Positions 7,398 to 16,090 of a stretch of DNA of 23,772 nt are shown here, one piece after another. The notes below the pieces were generated by a model that was not told the DNA's origin, did no database searches, and was given only the letters and a program-made list of their open reading frames with translations. The stretch is from Candidatus Mediterraneibacter stercorigallinarum (GTDB lineage Bacteria; Bacillota; Clostridia; Lachnospirales; Lachnospiraceae): NCBI GenBank assembly GCA_019116185.1, contig DXCD01000176.1, forward strand, positions 1 to 23,772, read 5' to 3'. Every line of letters begins with the position of its first letter. The first letter of the stretch is position 1. The position numbers were made by a program, and so were the translations under genes.

Positions 7398-8456
7398 ATG
7401 AATCTGGAAGAAGCGTTGCAGAACATCCGGCCGGCTGACCGGAAGAGCATGGAAGAGGCAAAAATGAGATGGAGGACAGTCGGAAAACCCCTGTTCAGTC
7501 TCGGGAAACTGGAGGACGCGGTGATCCGCATGGCAGGGATCAAAGGGACCGCATCCTATACACTCGGGAAAAAGGCGCTTGTGATCCTCTGTGCGGACAA
7601 CGGAGTCGTGGAAGAGGGCGTGACACAGACCGGACAGGAAGTGACTGCTGTCGTGACCGAGAACTTCACCCGGAAGGCAGCCAGCGTCACTCTGATGGCA
7701 GAAGTGGCGGGAGTGGATGTCTTCCCGGTGGATATCGGCGTTGCCCGGGATGTGGACCATGTGACAAAGCCGGAATATAAGGTGGCGTACGGCACGAAGA
7801 ACATGACGAGAGAGCCTGCGATGACCCGGGAAGAGGCGGAACAAGCTATCCTCATCGGGATCCGACTTGTGAAGGACCTGGCAGAGAAAGGCTATGATAT
7901 CATTGCCACCGGCGAGATGGGCATCGGGAATACGACCACAAGCAGCGCGGTGGTGTCCGTGCTCCTGGACCGCGATCCGGAGGAAGTGACCGGGAGAGGC
8001 GCGGGGCTTACCACGGATGGGCTGCACCGCAAGGTGGAAGCCATCCGGAAGGCAGTACAGGTCAATGCGCCGGACCCGGAAGACGCGGTGGATGTACTGG
8101 CAAAAGTAGGCGGCCTGGATATCGCGGGGCTTGCCGGGGTATTTCTCGGGGGCGCCATCTGCCATATCCCGGTAGTCATTGACGGATTCATTTCTTCGGC
8201 GGCAGCGCTCTGCGCGGCGCGGATCGCGCCCGAGGCAGCAGAGTATATGATGCCGTCCCACCGCTCCGGCGAGCCGGCAGGCGGCATGGTGCTGGAGGCG
8301 CTGGATCTCTCCCCGTTTATTGAATGCGGCATGTCGCTGGGAGAGGGAAGCGGCGCTGTGGCTGTGATCCCCCTCCTTGAAATGGGGCTGGAAGTTTATA
8401 ACCGGATGGGGACATTTGATGAGATCAAAATCGAACAATATGAGGAACTGAAGTAG
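7398..8456 (+). CDS. cobT: Nicotinate-nucleotide--dimethylbenzimidazole phosphoribosyltransferase CobT
   Basis: Makes the alpha-ribazole 5'-phosphate lower-ligand nucleotide from a benzimidazole (or related base) and nicotinate mononucleotide. With the ATG at 7398 the protein has 352 residues, the usual size. Conserved stretches include LCADNGVVEEGVTQTG (64-79), TGEMGIGNTTTSSAV (171-185), GGAICHIPVVIDGFISSAA (251-269), MPSHRSGEPAG (285-295) and the catalytic glutamate E316 in SLGEGSGA, corresponding to E317 of the Salmonella enzyme. No bluB or bza benzimidazole-synthesis gene is present in the window, so the base must come from elsewhere in the genome or from outside. cobS follows after 14 bases. 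Confidence 0.97.
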   Translation: MNLEEALQNIRPADRKSMEEAKMRWRTVGKPLFSLGKLEDAVIRMAGIKGTASYTLGKKALVILCADNGVVEEGVTQTGQEVTAVVTENFTRKAASVTLMAEVAGVDVFPVDIGVARDVDHVTKPEYKVAYGTKNMTREPAMTREEAEQAILIGIRLVKDLAEKGYDIIATGEMGIGNTTTSSAVVSVLLDRDPEEVTGRGAGLTTDGLHRKVEAIRKAVQVNAPDPEDAVDVLAKVGGLDIAGLAGVFLGGAICHIPVVIDGFISSAAALCAARIAPEAAEYMMPSHRSGEPAGGMVLEALDLSPFIECGMSLGEGSGAVAVIPLLEMGLEVYNRMGTFDEIKIEQYEELK

Positions 8457-8470
8457 GAGAAGAGAAAGAG

Positions 8471-9241
8471 ATGCGTTTTTTTAGTTCGCTGGCAGTGGCA
8501 CTGTCCATGTATTCCAAGCTCCCTGTCCCCACGGTGGACTGGAATGAAAAAAATATGAAGTATGCGATGTGTTTTTTCCCGGTCGTGGGCGTGGTGACAG
8601 GGGCATTGGAGTATGCGGCAGGGTATGTGCTCCTGAGGTATACAGACTGCGGCAGCTTTTTCTTCGCGGCGGTCATGACGCTGATCCCCGTGCTGGTGAC
8701 AGGCGGGATCCATATGGACGGGTTCGCGGATACCATGGATGCCCTCAGTTCTTACGGAGACAGGGAGAAAAAGCTGGCGATCTTAAAAGATCCGCATACC
8801 GGGGCGTTTGCCGTGATATGGCTCTGCGCGTATTACCTTTTCAACGCAGCGCTCTGGAGCGAGGCGGATCTGTCCGTCCTTCCGGCGGCGGCACTCATGT
8901 TCCCTCTCTCCAGATCTCTGAGCGGAATCTCTGTGGTAAGCTTTCAGCCTGCAAAGAACAGCGGGCTTCTGCGGACATTTCAGGACGGGGCACAGAGGAA
9001 GCGGGTGCGCGTCGTCCTGATCCTTTGGGCAGCGGCCTGCGGGTGCGCCATGGCGTGGACCTCTCCGGTGCCGGGCAGTCTTGCCGTGGCAGCGGCGCTC
9101 CTTGTATTTCTGCATTATTACTGTCTCAGCAGAAAGCAGTTCGGCGGGGCGACAGGCGATCTTGCAGGGTATTTTCTTCAGATGTGCGAGCTTGCCATGC
9201 TGGCAGTTCTGATCCTTGCGGGAGGGTGCTTATGGAAGTGA
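8471..9241 (+). CDS. cobS: Adenosylcobinamide-GDP ribazoletransferase (cobalamin synthase) CobS
   Basis: Integral membrane enzyme joining adenosylcobinamide-GDP to alpha-ribazole (phosphate). It has 256 residues with several hydrophobic helices (roughly 33-53, 61-80, 110-128, 135-157, 180-197, 203-217, 238-253). The family motif GGIHMDGFADTMDAL is at 78-92, with its aspartates probably binding metal. LKDPHTGAFA (105-114) and FGGATGDLAGYFLQ (224-237) complete the signature. The ATG follows aggaga ten bases upstream. The end overlaps the next gene by ten bases. Confidence 0.96.
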   Translation: MRFFSSLAVALSMYSKLPVPTVDWNEKNMKYAMCFFPVVGVVTGALEYAAGYVLLRYTDCGSFFFAAVMTLIPVLVTGGIHMDGFADTMDALSSYGDREKKLAILKDPHTGAFAVIWLCAYYLFNAALWSEADLSVLPAAALMFPLSRSLSGISVVSFQPAKNSGLLRTFQDGAQRKRVRVVLILWAAACGCAMAWTSPVPGSLAVAAALLVFLHYYCLSRKQFGGATGDLAGYFLQMCELAMLAVLILAGGCLWK

Positions 9242-9843
9242 TCTTTATCCGGCACCTGCCCACGCCGGGAAACGAGAAGAGACAGTATATCGGAAGCACA
9301 GATGAAACACTGTCCGAACAGGCAGTAAAAATATTCAGAGGACGGCAGGAGGGAGCAGAGGCGGTCCCTTATCCGGAGATCCAATGCCTGACGGCAAGCC
9401 CCATGAAGCGGTGTATTCAGACAGCAGAGCTGATCTGGCCGGGCGTGCCGGTGCGGACAGAGCCCCTGCTCCGGGAGTGCGATTTCGGGAGGTTCGAAGG
9501 GAAAACCTATGAAGAACTGAAAGACGAGCCTGCCTATGTCAGATGGCTGGAATCCGGCGGCATGACCGCATTCCCGGAAGGAGAGTCCCAGGAGACATTC
9601 CGGGAGAGATGCAGGGAGGGCGTGAGGAAATGGATCCGGCGCTGGATGGAAGAAGGAGTAACCCGCGCGGCATTTGTGGTCCATGGAGGGACCATCATGG
9701 CTGCTCTCTCCGGGATGGCAGAAGGGGAGCATTCGTTTTATGACTGGCAGGCAGGGAACGGATGCGGATATTCTGCAAAAGCCTTGGAAGAAGAGTGGAA
9801 AAGCGGGACAGAGATCCTGAGGGATCTCAAGAAGATAGGATGA
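9232..9843 (+). CDS. cobC: Histidine phosphatase family protein, probable alpha-ribazole phosphatase (CobC-like)
   Basis: A 203-residue member of the phosphoglycerate-mutase-like (histidine phosphatase) superfamily. Catalytic elements are visible: R7-H8 in FIRHLPTPGN, R60 in SPMKRCIQTAE, E82 in LLRECDFGRFEG and H151 in VVHGGTIMAAL. In the B12 cluster the expected role is dephosphorylation of alpha-ribazole phosphate or of cobalamin 5'-phosphate. The glycine that usually follows the catalytic histidine (RHG) is leucine here. The start at 9232 is chosen because ggaggg lies just upstream and the conserved RH begins at residue 7; the same frame stays open far into cobS but that part is not homologous to anything recognisable. 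Family membership is clear; the substrate is inferred from context. Confidence 0.88.
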   Translation: MEVIFIRHLPTPGNEKRQYIGSTDETLSEQAVKIFRGRQEGAEAVPYPEIQCLTASPMKRCIQTAELIWPGVPVRTEPLLRECDFGRFEGKTYEELKDEPAYVRWLESGGMTAFPEGESQETFRERCREGVRKWIRRWMEEGVTRAAFVVHGGTIMAALSGMAEGEHSFYDWQAGNGCGYSAKALEEEWKSGTEILRDLKKIG

Positions 9844-9856
9844 AGGAGACGAGAAG

Positions 9857-10816
9857 ATGCTGATGTCACTTGCAGCCTGCGCGGCAGGAGTATTGCTGGA
9901 TCTGCTTTTTGGAGATCCGGTCTGGCTGTACCACCCGGTGCGGCTTATCGGAAACTGGATCTCATGGGGAGAGCGGCAGCTGAGGAAAGTGTGCGGCACA
10001 CATTTGACCGCCGCGGGAGGCGTGCTGTGGGTCCTGACCGCCGGGATGGCGTTTGCGATCCCGTTTGGCCTGCTCGCTCTTGCCGGGTGGATCCATCCGG
10101 CGCTCCGTTTCCTGTTGGAGACATTCTGGTGCTTCCAGATCCTGGCGGCAAAGTGCCTGGCGTCTGAGAGCAGGAAGGTCTATGACCGGCTGAAAGCCCG
10201 GGATCTTCCCGGCGCGAGGAAAGCTGTCTCCATGATCGTTGGCAGGGATACAGAGAAACTGACAGAAGAAGGGGTCACCAAGGCGGCAGTGGAGACGGTG
10301 GCAGAGAATACGTCTGACGGGGTGACAGCTCCCCTGATCTATCTGCTGATCGGAGGGGCGCCGCTGGGATTTCTGTACAAGGCAGTCAACACGATGGACT
10401 CCATGCTCGGGTATAAGAATGACCGGTACTTGTATTTTGGCAGGATCCCCGCCAAAATGGACGATGTGTTCAACTATATTCCCGCGCGCGTCACGGCGCT
10501 TCTTATGACAATATCCGCATTCCTGACCGGCCTGGACGGGAAGAATGCGTGGAAGATCTACCGGAGGGACCGGAAGAAACATGCAAGCCCCAACGCGGCT
10601 CAGACCGAATCTGTATGCGCGGGTGCGCTGGGTGTGCGGCTTGCCGGGGATGCGGTCTATTTTGGAAAGCTTTATAAAAAAGAATTTATCGGGGACGCCC
10701 TTCGCAGTATTGAGCCCGAAGATATCATAAGAACGGGGAGGCTCATGTACGCGGCAGAGCTCCTGACCCTGATCCTGGGCGGAGGATTGAAGCTTGCGCT
10801 GATCCTGCTCCTTTGA
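9857..10816 (+). CDS. cbiB: Adenosylcobinamide-phosphate synthase CbiB
   Basis: Membrane protein that attaches the aminopropanol (phosphate) arm to adenosylcobyric acid. It has 319 residues, the usual length. The N-terminal helix is followed by the hallmark LDLLFGDPVWLYHPVRLIG (14-32), then KAAVETVAENTSDGVTAPL, NTMDSMLGYKNDRY and SPNAAQTESVCAGALGVRL, all standard CbiB blocks. Several hydrophobic segments are present, including the C-terminal one. The start ATG at 9857 has aaggag (9843-9848) eight bases upstream; a second in-frame ATG at 9863 is less well placed. cobD, which supplies the arm, follows after 60 bases. Confidence 0.96.
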   Translation: MLMSLAACAAGVLLDLLFGDPVWLYHPVRLIGNWISWGERQLRKVCGTHLTAAGGVLWVLTAGMAFAIPFGLLALAGWIHPALRFLLETFWCFQILAAKCLASESRKVYDRLKARDLPGARKAVSMIVGRDTEKLTEEGVTKAAVETVAENTSDGVTAPLIYLLIGGAPLGFLYKAVNTMDSMLGYKNDRYLYFGRIPAKMDDVFNYIPARVTALLMTISAFLTGLDGKNAWKIYRRDRKKHASPNAAQTESVCAGALGVRLAGDAVYFGKLYKKEFIGDALRSIEPEDIIRTGRLMYAAELLTLILGGGLKLALILLL

Positions 10817-10876
10817 CAGAGCGGAAAAAAAGGATGCGGCAGGAAATATACAGCAGAAGCAGACAAGGAGAAGAAC

Positions 10877-11932
10877 ATGGAATACGGACATGGAGGAGAT
10901 ATTTATACATATAGAGGTATGCTGGATTTCTCAGTCAATGTAAATCCGTTCGGACCGTCGGAGGCTGTGCTTGAGGCGGCTAAGAGGGGCGTGGACAAAT
11001 GCTGCGCTTATCCGGACAGTCAGTGCCGCGCCCTGAAGGCGGCTCTGTCAGAGAAGCTGGGGGTCCCGCAGGAATTCATCCTGCCGGGGAACGGGGCGGC
11101 TGAGCTCTTCTTCTCCATTGTAATTACTGAGAAGCCAAAGAAGGCGCTGATCCCGGTCCCTGCTTTTTCTGAATACGAGCAGGCACTCGGCACGGTGGAC
11201 TGTCAGATCCGATATCACATGCTGGAAGATAAAGAGAATTTCCGGCTGACAGAGCGCTTCCTTGACGATCTGACAGATGACCTGGACATGGCATTCCTTT
11301 GTTCCCCCTCTAACCCGGCGGGGCAGGTGATCCCGGAAGCGCTTCTGCGCAAGGTCATCAGCCGCTGTCAGGAGAAAGGGATCCGTCTTGTACTGGATGA
11401 GTGTTTTATCGAATTTGCAGACAAGGAAAAGGCATTCTATGCAGAGAGGGAGGCAGCGGCCTATCCGCAGATGTTCGTGGCGAGGGCGTTTACGAAGATG
11501 CACGCCATTCCCGGCCTGCGGCTCGGATATGGGATCACTTCCGATACAGAGCTGATGGAGAGGATGAGCCGGGCGCGCCAGCCCTGGAGCGTCTCGATCC
11601 CGGCCCAGGAGGCGGGGATCGCCGCACTGTCAGAGGAAGAAGTTCTTAAGACGGAGAAGACGAGAATACTGATCCAGGCAGAGCGTGCCCGGATGGAACA
11701 GGAGCTTGCGGGACTGGGAATCCATGTGATCCCGTCAGAGGCAAATTTCATCCTCATGCACAGCAGCATGGACCTGGCGGGACAGTTAAAGGGCAAAGGA
11801 ATCCTGATACGGGACTGCGGAAATTACAGGGGACTGGAGAAAGGCTGGTACCGCGCCGCCGTGAGGCTGCCGGAGGAGAATGATCTGCTGTTGAAGGCAG
11901 TCCGGGAGATCAGTGAAAGGAGGACATACTGA
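10877..11932 (+). CDS. cobD: L-threonine-O-3-phosphate decarboxylase CobD
   Basis: PLP enzyme that makes (R)-1-amino-2-propanol phosphate, the linker joined by CbiB. It has 351 residues and a class I/II aminotransferase fold. MEYGHGGDIYTYRGMLDFSV and NVNPFGPSEA form the family N-terminus; LCSPSNPAGQVIP (substrate/PLP loop), LDECFIEF (PLP-contacting Asp) and ARAFTKMHAIPGLRLGYG with the Schiff-base lysine K207 follow. The CobD-specific N-terminus and context favour the decarboxylase over histidinol-phosphate aminotransferase, its closest relative. aaggag lies six bases before the ATG. The stop overlaps the next ATG by one base (TGATG). No threonine kinase gene (pduX-like) is in the window. Confidence 0.94.
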   Translation: MEYGHGGDIYTYRGMLDFSVNVNPFGPSEAVLEAAKRGVDKCCAYPDSQCRALKAALSEKLGVPQEFILPGNGAAELFFSIVITEKPKKALIPVPAFSEYEQALGTVDCQIRYHMLEDKENFRLTERFLDDLTDDLDMAFLCSPSNPAGQVIPEALLRKVISRCQEKGIRLVLDECFIEFADKEKAFYAEREAAAYPQMFVARAFTKMHAIPGLRLGYGITSDTELMERMSRARQPWSVSIPAQEAGIAALSEEEVLKTEKTRILIQAERARMEQELAGLGIHVIPSEANFILMHSSMDLAGQLKGKGILIRDCGNYRGLEKGWYRAAVRLPEENDLLLKAVREISERRTY

Positions 11933-13479
11933 TGGCGAAACCGAACATGATACAGGGAACCATGTCAAATGTAGGAAAGAGCATCCTTGCAGGAGGCTTG
12001 TGCCGCGTGCTGAAGCAGGACGGTGTGAAAGCAGCTCCCTTTAAATCTCAGAACATGGCGCTGAATTCTTATATCACCCGGGAGGGGCTGGAGATGGGGC
12101 GGGCTCAGGTCATGCAGGCAGAAGCCGCGGGGATCGAGCCGGAAGTGTGCATGAATCCCATTCTCCTCAAGCCGACCAATGACACCGGCTCCCAGGTGAT
12201 CATAAACGGGAAGCCCGCGGGCGTGATGTCTGCCGTGGATTATTACCGACATAAGAAGGATTATATTCCCTCGGTCATGGAAGCGTACGCAAAGCTTTCC
12301 TCCCAATATGACGTGATCGTGATCGAAGGGGCGGGAAGCCCGGCGGAGATCAACCTGAAGCAGGATGACATCGTGAATATGGGGATGGCGGAGATGGCAG
12401 ACGCGCCGGTGCTCCTTGCCGGGGATATCGACCGGGGCGGGGTGTTCGCCCAGATCGCGGGAACGGTCATGCTGCTGGAAGAGAAGGAACGGCAGCGCAT
12501 CAAGGGGACCATCATCAACAAATTCCGGGGAGATGTCTCTATCTTAAAGCCCGGGCTTACCATGCTGGAAGAGCGGACCGGGATCCCTGTGCTGGGAGTT
12601 GTGCCTTACTTCTATCTGGACATTGACGAGGAGGACAGCCTGACCGAGCGTTTTCGCAGGAGAGACAGCGCCGGGCTTGTGGACATCGCAGTTATCCGGC
12701 TGCCGAGGATCTCTAACTTTACTGATTTCGCGCCGCTGGAATCACTGGAAGAAGTGTCTGTCAGGTATATTGATTCCCCGGCAGAGTTCGGAGAACCGGA
12801 CGCGGTGCTCCTGCCGGGCAGCAAAAATACGATCCGGGATCTGCTCTGGATGCGCCAGAACGGCATGGAGGCAAAGATCCTCCAGTTTGCGGACCGGGGC
12901 GGGTTGGTCTTCGGCATCTGCGGAGGGTATCAGATGCTGGGGCAGGAAATCTCGGATCCGGACGGGTCAGAGCAGAAAGGAACCGTGGCAGGCATGGGGC
13001 TCCTGCCTGTGCGCACGGTATTCCAGCAGGAGAAGAGAAGGACAAGAGTGGAAGGCAGCTTTCTTCATCTGGAAGGCATCCTGAAAGATCTGTCCGGCGT
13101 GCCGTTCACCGGATATGAGATCCATATGGGAAAAAGCGTCCTCCAGGATGGGGGCACGCCTCTGGCTGAGATTTCAGAAGAAGGCGTACACAGGAAGGAC
13201 CGCAGCGGGGACAGCGCCCATCAGGACGGCGCCTGCCGCGGAAATGTGTACGGATGCTATGTCCACGGGATATTTGACGCCCCGGGGGCAGCAGGAGGAT
13301 TCCTGTCAGCCCTGCTGAGAAAGAAGGGGTATGACCCGGAAGAAATCCAGGCAAGAGACTGGAAGACATATAAAGAGGAACAGTATGACAAGCTGGCTGA
13401 CATTATCCGCCAAAGCGTGGATATGGAGGCTGTCTATCGAATCATAGAGAAGGGAAATGATGCACCATGCATTCTGTAA
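11932..13479 (+). CDS. cbiP: Cobyric acid synthase CbiP (CobQ)
   Basis: Amidates the b, d, e and g side chains of adenosylcobyrinate a,c-diamide using glutamine and ATP. It has 515 residues. The N-terminal ATPase domain starts with MIQGTMSNVGKS (6-17), then PFKSQNMALNSYIT and VIEGAGSPAEINL. The C-terminal amidotransferase domain has LLPGSKNTIRDL, the nucleophile C330 in FGICGGYQMLG and the catalytic H445 in CYVHGIFD. An unusually polar stretch, roughly 418-437, precedes the latter. The start is preceded by a near-perfect aaaggagg (11916-11923). It overlaps the cobD stop by one base and hemC by 13 bases. Confidence 0.97.
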   Translation: MAKPNMIQGTMSNVGKSILAGGLCRVLKQDGVKAAPFKSQNMALNSYITREGLEMGRAQVMQAEAAGIEPEVCMNPILLKPTNDTGSQVIINGKPAGVMSAVDYYRHKKDYIPSVMEAYAKLSSQYDVIVIEGAGSPAEINLKQDDIVNMGMAEMADAPVLLAGDIDRGGVFAQIAGTVMLLEEKERQRIKGTIINKFRGDVSILKPGLTMLEERTGIPVLGVVPYFYLDIDEEDSLTERFRRRDSAGLVDIAVIRLPRISNFTDFAPLESLEEVSVRYIDSPAEFGEPDAVLLPGSKNTIRDLLWMRQNGMEAKILQFADRGGLVFGICGGYQMLGQEISDPDGSEQKGTVAGMGLLPVRTVFQQEKRRTRVEGSFLHLEGILKDLSGVPFTGYEIHMGKSVLQDGGTPLAEISEEGVHRKDRSGDSAHQDGACRGNVYGCYVHGIFDAPGAAGGFLSALLRKKGYDPEEIQARDWKTYKEEQYDKLADIIRQSVDMEAVYRIIEKGNDAPCIL

Positions 13480-14348
13480 TACGGATCGGGAGCAGGGAGA
13501 GCGCCCTTGCAGTAAAGCAGGCGGAGATTATAAAAGACCTGATTGAAAAGGAAGCGCCGGGGACTAAAGTGGAGATCATCACCATGAAAACGACCGGAGA
13601 TAAGATCCTGGATAAAAGCCTGGAAAAAATCGGAGGAAAAGGACTGTTTGTCAAAGAGCTTGACCGGGCGCTCATGGATGGAAAGATCGACCTTGCCGTG
13701 CACAGTCTGAAAGATATGCCCATGGAGGAGAGGGAAGACCTTCCCATCCTTGCGTACAGCAGGAGGGAAGACCCGAGAGATGTGCTCCTTCTGAGAAAGG
13801 GGCTTGAGGATCTGCCGGAAGCTCCGGTTATCGGCACTTCCAGCCGCAGGAGGATGCTTCAGATGGAGGCATTGTATGGAGGATGCACATTCCGCGGCAT
13901 CCGGGGAAATGTGCAGACCCGGATGCGCAAGCTGGAGACAGAAGGATATGACGGGACACTTCTGGCGGCGGCAGGTCTGAAACGGCTGGGAATGGAGCAG
14001 GAAATCCGCAGGTATTTTACTGTGGAGGAGATGATCCCGGCTGCCGGACAGGGCATTCTCGCCGTCCAGGGAAGGGCAGGAGACGCGTATGAGTGGATGG
14101 AGCGCCTGGACAGCCCGCAGAGCCGTGCGGCTGCGCTGGCAGAGCGCCAGTTTATCCGCACCGTGGACGGAGGCTGTACTTCACCCTGCGCGGCGCATGC
14201 CAGAGTGGAAGGAAATGAGCTGAAACTGGACGGGCTGTATTATGACGAGAAGACCGGACAGTATGTAAAAGGATCGCTGTGTACGGATACTGCCCGCGCG
14301 CTCTGCGCCGGAGAGGAGCTGGCGAGGGAACTGATGCGGCGTATTTAG
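13467..14348 (+). CDS. hemC: Hydroxymethylbilane synthase (porphobilinogen deaminase) HemC
   Basis: Polymerises four porphobilinogens into hydroxymethylbilane, feeding uroporphyrinogen III formation by the HemD domain next door. It has 293 residues. Conserved: IRIGSRESALAVKQA (5-19), GGKGLFVKELDRAL, the catalytic aspartate D83 in AVHSLKDMP, GTSSRRRMLQ (123-132) and FRGIRGNVQTR. The dipyrromethane-cofactor cysteine is C237 in DGGCTSPCAAHA; the residues after it differ from the common GGCQVPIGA and include a second cysteine, C241. The ATG lies inside the 3' end of cbiP. Its place in the B12 cluster suggests tetrapyrrole supply dedicated to corrins. Confidence 0.96.
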   Translation: MHSVIRIGSRESALAVKQAEIIKDLIEKEAPGTKVEIITMKTTGDKILDKSLEKIGGKGLFVKELDRALMDGKIDLAVHSLKDMPMEEREDLPILAYSRREDPRDVLLLRKGLEDLPEAPVIGTSSRRRMLQMEALYGGCTFRGIRGNVQTRMRKLETEGYDGTLLAAAGLKRLGMEQEIRRYFTVEEMIPAAGQGILAVQGRAGDAYEWMERLDSPQSRAAALAERQFIRTVDGGCTSPCAAHARVEGNELKLDGLYYDEKTGQYVKGSLCTDTARALCAGEELARELMRRI

Positions 14349-14435
14349 GCGACATGCGGCATACCAGCGGGAGTGAGATGCCCGGAGCGGGATCCGGGAA
14401 TCAGCAGAAGTAATCAGGATCGGAGAACAGGAATC

Positions 14436-16043
14436 ATGAAAAAATCAGAAGACATGCTGGCAGAAGAGAAAGATTTAAAAGAAATGGATAAGGAAAAAAC
14501 GGGAAAGGTGTGGCTTGCCGGGGCAGGTCCGGGGGATGCTGCCCTTCTGACGCTGAAGACAGCGGAATTGATGGAGCGCGCGGATGTGATCGTGTATGAC
14601 GCCCTGATCAGCGCGGAGATCCTGAGCAGGATCCCGGAGACAAAAGAAGTGATCTATGTAGGCAAGCACGCGGGAAACCATCCCGTTCCCCAGGAAGAGA
14701 TCAACCAGATCCTTGTGCGGGAGGCAAAAAAAGGAAAACATGTCCTGCGCCTGAAGGGCGGAGATCCCTTCGTGTTCGGCAGAGGCGGGGAGGAGCTGGA
14801 GCTGCTCATCCGGGACGGGATCCCGTTTGAGATCGTCCCCGGCGTGACGTCTGCTGCTGCGGTCCCGGCTTACGCCGGCATCCCGGTGACGCACAGAGAC
14901 TACACCTCTTCCTTCCATGTGATCACCGGCCACGCGAGGAAGGGCGGCAGGGTAGAGCTGGACTTCCCGGCCCTTGTCAGGCTGAACGGGACTCTGGTCT
15001 TCCTGATGGGGCTTTCTTCTATGGAGTTCCTTTTAAAGGGGCTGACTGAGGCAGGGATGGATCCGGATATGCCGGCTGCTGTGCTGGAGAACGGGACTTC
15101 TGCCGGGCAGAGGAGGGTGACGGCAACAGTGAGCACCCTGAAAGAAGCGTCGGACCGTGCAGGCATCAAAACTCCCGCTATTATCGTGGTGGGAAAGGTG
15201 TGTGCCCTGTCAGAACAGATGCACTGGGCGGAAGACCGCGTGCTGGGCGGAAGGCAGTTTCTGATCACAGGGCCAAGACAGAGCAGCTCGTCGCTTGCCG
15301 GGCGTCTCCGGGTGCTGGGAGCCCAGGTCATTGAAATGCCGGCGATCCGCACAGAACCTATCTGTCCGAATGAGAGACTGAAAGAAGCGCTGGATGCGTT
15401 CGGGACACATGCGGATCAGGAGTGGCTTGTCTTTACCAGCCCTGCCGGAGTGGATATTTTTTATGACCAACTCAAAGAACTGGGGATGGATCTCAGGAGG
15501 CTCTTTGTCCGGGGAGCGGACGCGCGCATCGCTGCCATCGGTTCCGGAACAGCCTCCGCGCTTGAAAGGCGCGGGCTGATCCCGGATCTTGTGCCAGAGG
15601 TGTACAGCGCCGCTGCTCTTGGAGAGGCGCTTGCGCAGTCAGCGGAAAAAGGCAGCCATATCACAGCAGCGCGGGCAGAAAAAGGCTCGGAGGAGCTCCT
15701 GCCGCCGCTTCTTGCCGCCGGGCTGAGCGTGGACGATATCCCGCTGTACCGGACCGTTTATGAGACCCATCCGTTCCTTCAGGAGAAGATCCGGGAAATG
15801 CTGGAAAACGGGGAGATCGATGCAGTGACCTTTACAAGCGCGTCCACGGTCAGAGGTTTCACAGGGGGGATAAAGGATGTGGACTATGGGAAGATCCGGG
15901 CTGTCTGCATCGGAGAACAGACCGCGGCAGAGGCGGCGGAACACGGGATGCAGATCCAGGTATCAGAGCAGGCGTCCATGGATGCAATGGTAAAGAAGAT
16001 CGTGGAGCTGTACGGAAAAGAGGCTCCGCAGAATCAGATCTGA
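14436..16043 (+). CDS. cobA-hemD: Fused uroporphyrinogen-III C-methyltransferase (CobA/SUMT) and uroporphyrinogen-III synthase (HemD)
   Basis: The protein closes hydroxymethylbilane to uroporphyrinogen III (HemD half) and methylates C2 and C7 to precorrin-2 (SUMT half). With the ATG at 14436 it has 535 residues. The SUMT part (about 22-265) shows VWLAGAGPGDAALLTLKTAE, RLKGGDPFVFGRGGEE (105-120), VPGVTSAAAVPAYAGIPVTH and the C-terminal TPAIIVVGKV. The HemD part (about 272-530) starts with RQFLITGPRQSSS and ends with the TFTSASTVRGF block typical of HemD. A GTG at 14373 is an alternative start adding 21 residues, but ggag at 14422-14425 favours 14436. A lysine/glutamate-rich lead of about 20 residues precedes the methylase domain. 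Confidence 0.94.
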   Translation: MKKSEDMLAEEKDLKEMDKEKTGKVWLAGAGPGDAALLTLKTAELMERADVIVYDALISAEILSRIPETKEVIYVGKHAGNHPVPQEEINQILVREAKKGKHVLRLKGGDPFVFGRGGEELELLIRDGIPFEIVPGVTSAAAVPAYAGIPVTHRDYTSSFHVITGHARKGGRVELDFPALVRLNGTLVFLMGLSSMEFLLKGLTEAGMDPDMPAAVLENGTSAGQRRVTATVSTLKEASDRAGIKTPAIIVVGKVCALSEQMHWAEDRVLGGRQFLITGPRQSSSSLAGRLRVLGAQVIEMPAIRTEPICPNERLKEALDAFGTHADQEWLVFTSPAGVDIFYDQLKELGMDLRRLFVRGADARIAAIGSGTASALERRGLIPDLVPEVYSAAALGEALAQSAEKGSHITAARAEKGSEELLPPLLAAGLSVDDIPLYRTVYETHPFLQEKIREMLENGEIDAVTFTSASTVRGFTGGIKDVDYGKIRAVCIGEQTAAEAAEHGMQIQVSEQASMDAMVKKIVELYGKEAPQNQI

Positions 16044-16090
16044 CAAGGGAGCAGAGGAACAGTTGTGAATCAGGAAAGGAGGGCAGGGAG

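Noticed and set aside
7350..8438. 362-residue open frame on the minus strand opposite cobT
   Set aside because: Shadow of cobT; His/Arg/Cys-rich low-information translation, no family resemblance.
8569..9231. Long in-frame upstream extension of the cobC-like gene through cobS
   Set aside because: The translated extension is Arg/Gly-rich with no homology, cobS is unmistakable in the other frame, and a good Shine-Dalgarno sequence precedes the ATG at 9232.
14381..14398. cccgg ... ccggg inverted repeat between hemC and cobA-hemD
   Set aside because: A five-base stem with an eight-base loop in GC-rich DNA and no T-run; expected by chance.
14373..14435. GTG start 63 bases upstream for the cobA-hemD fusion
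   Set aside because: It adds 21 residues with no conserved content; the ATG at 14436 has an adequate ggag and still leaves a 20-residue leader before the methylase domain.
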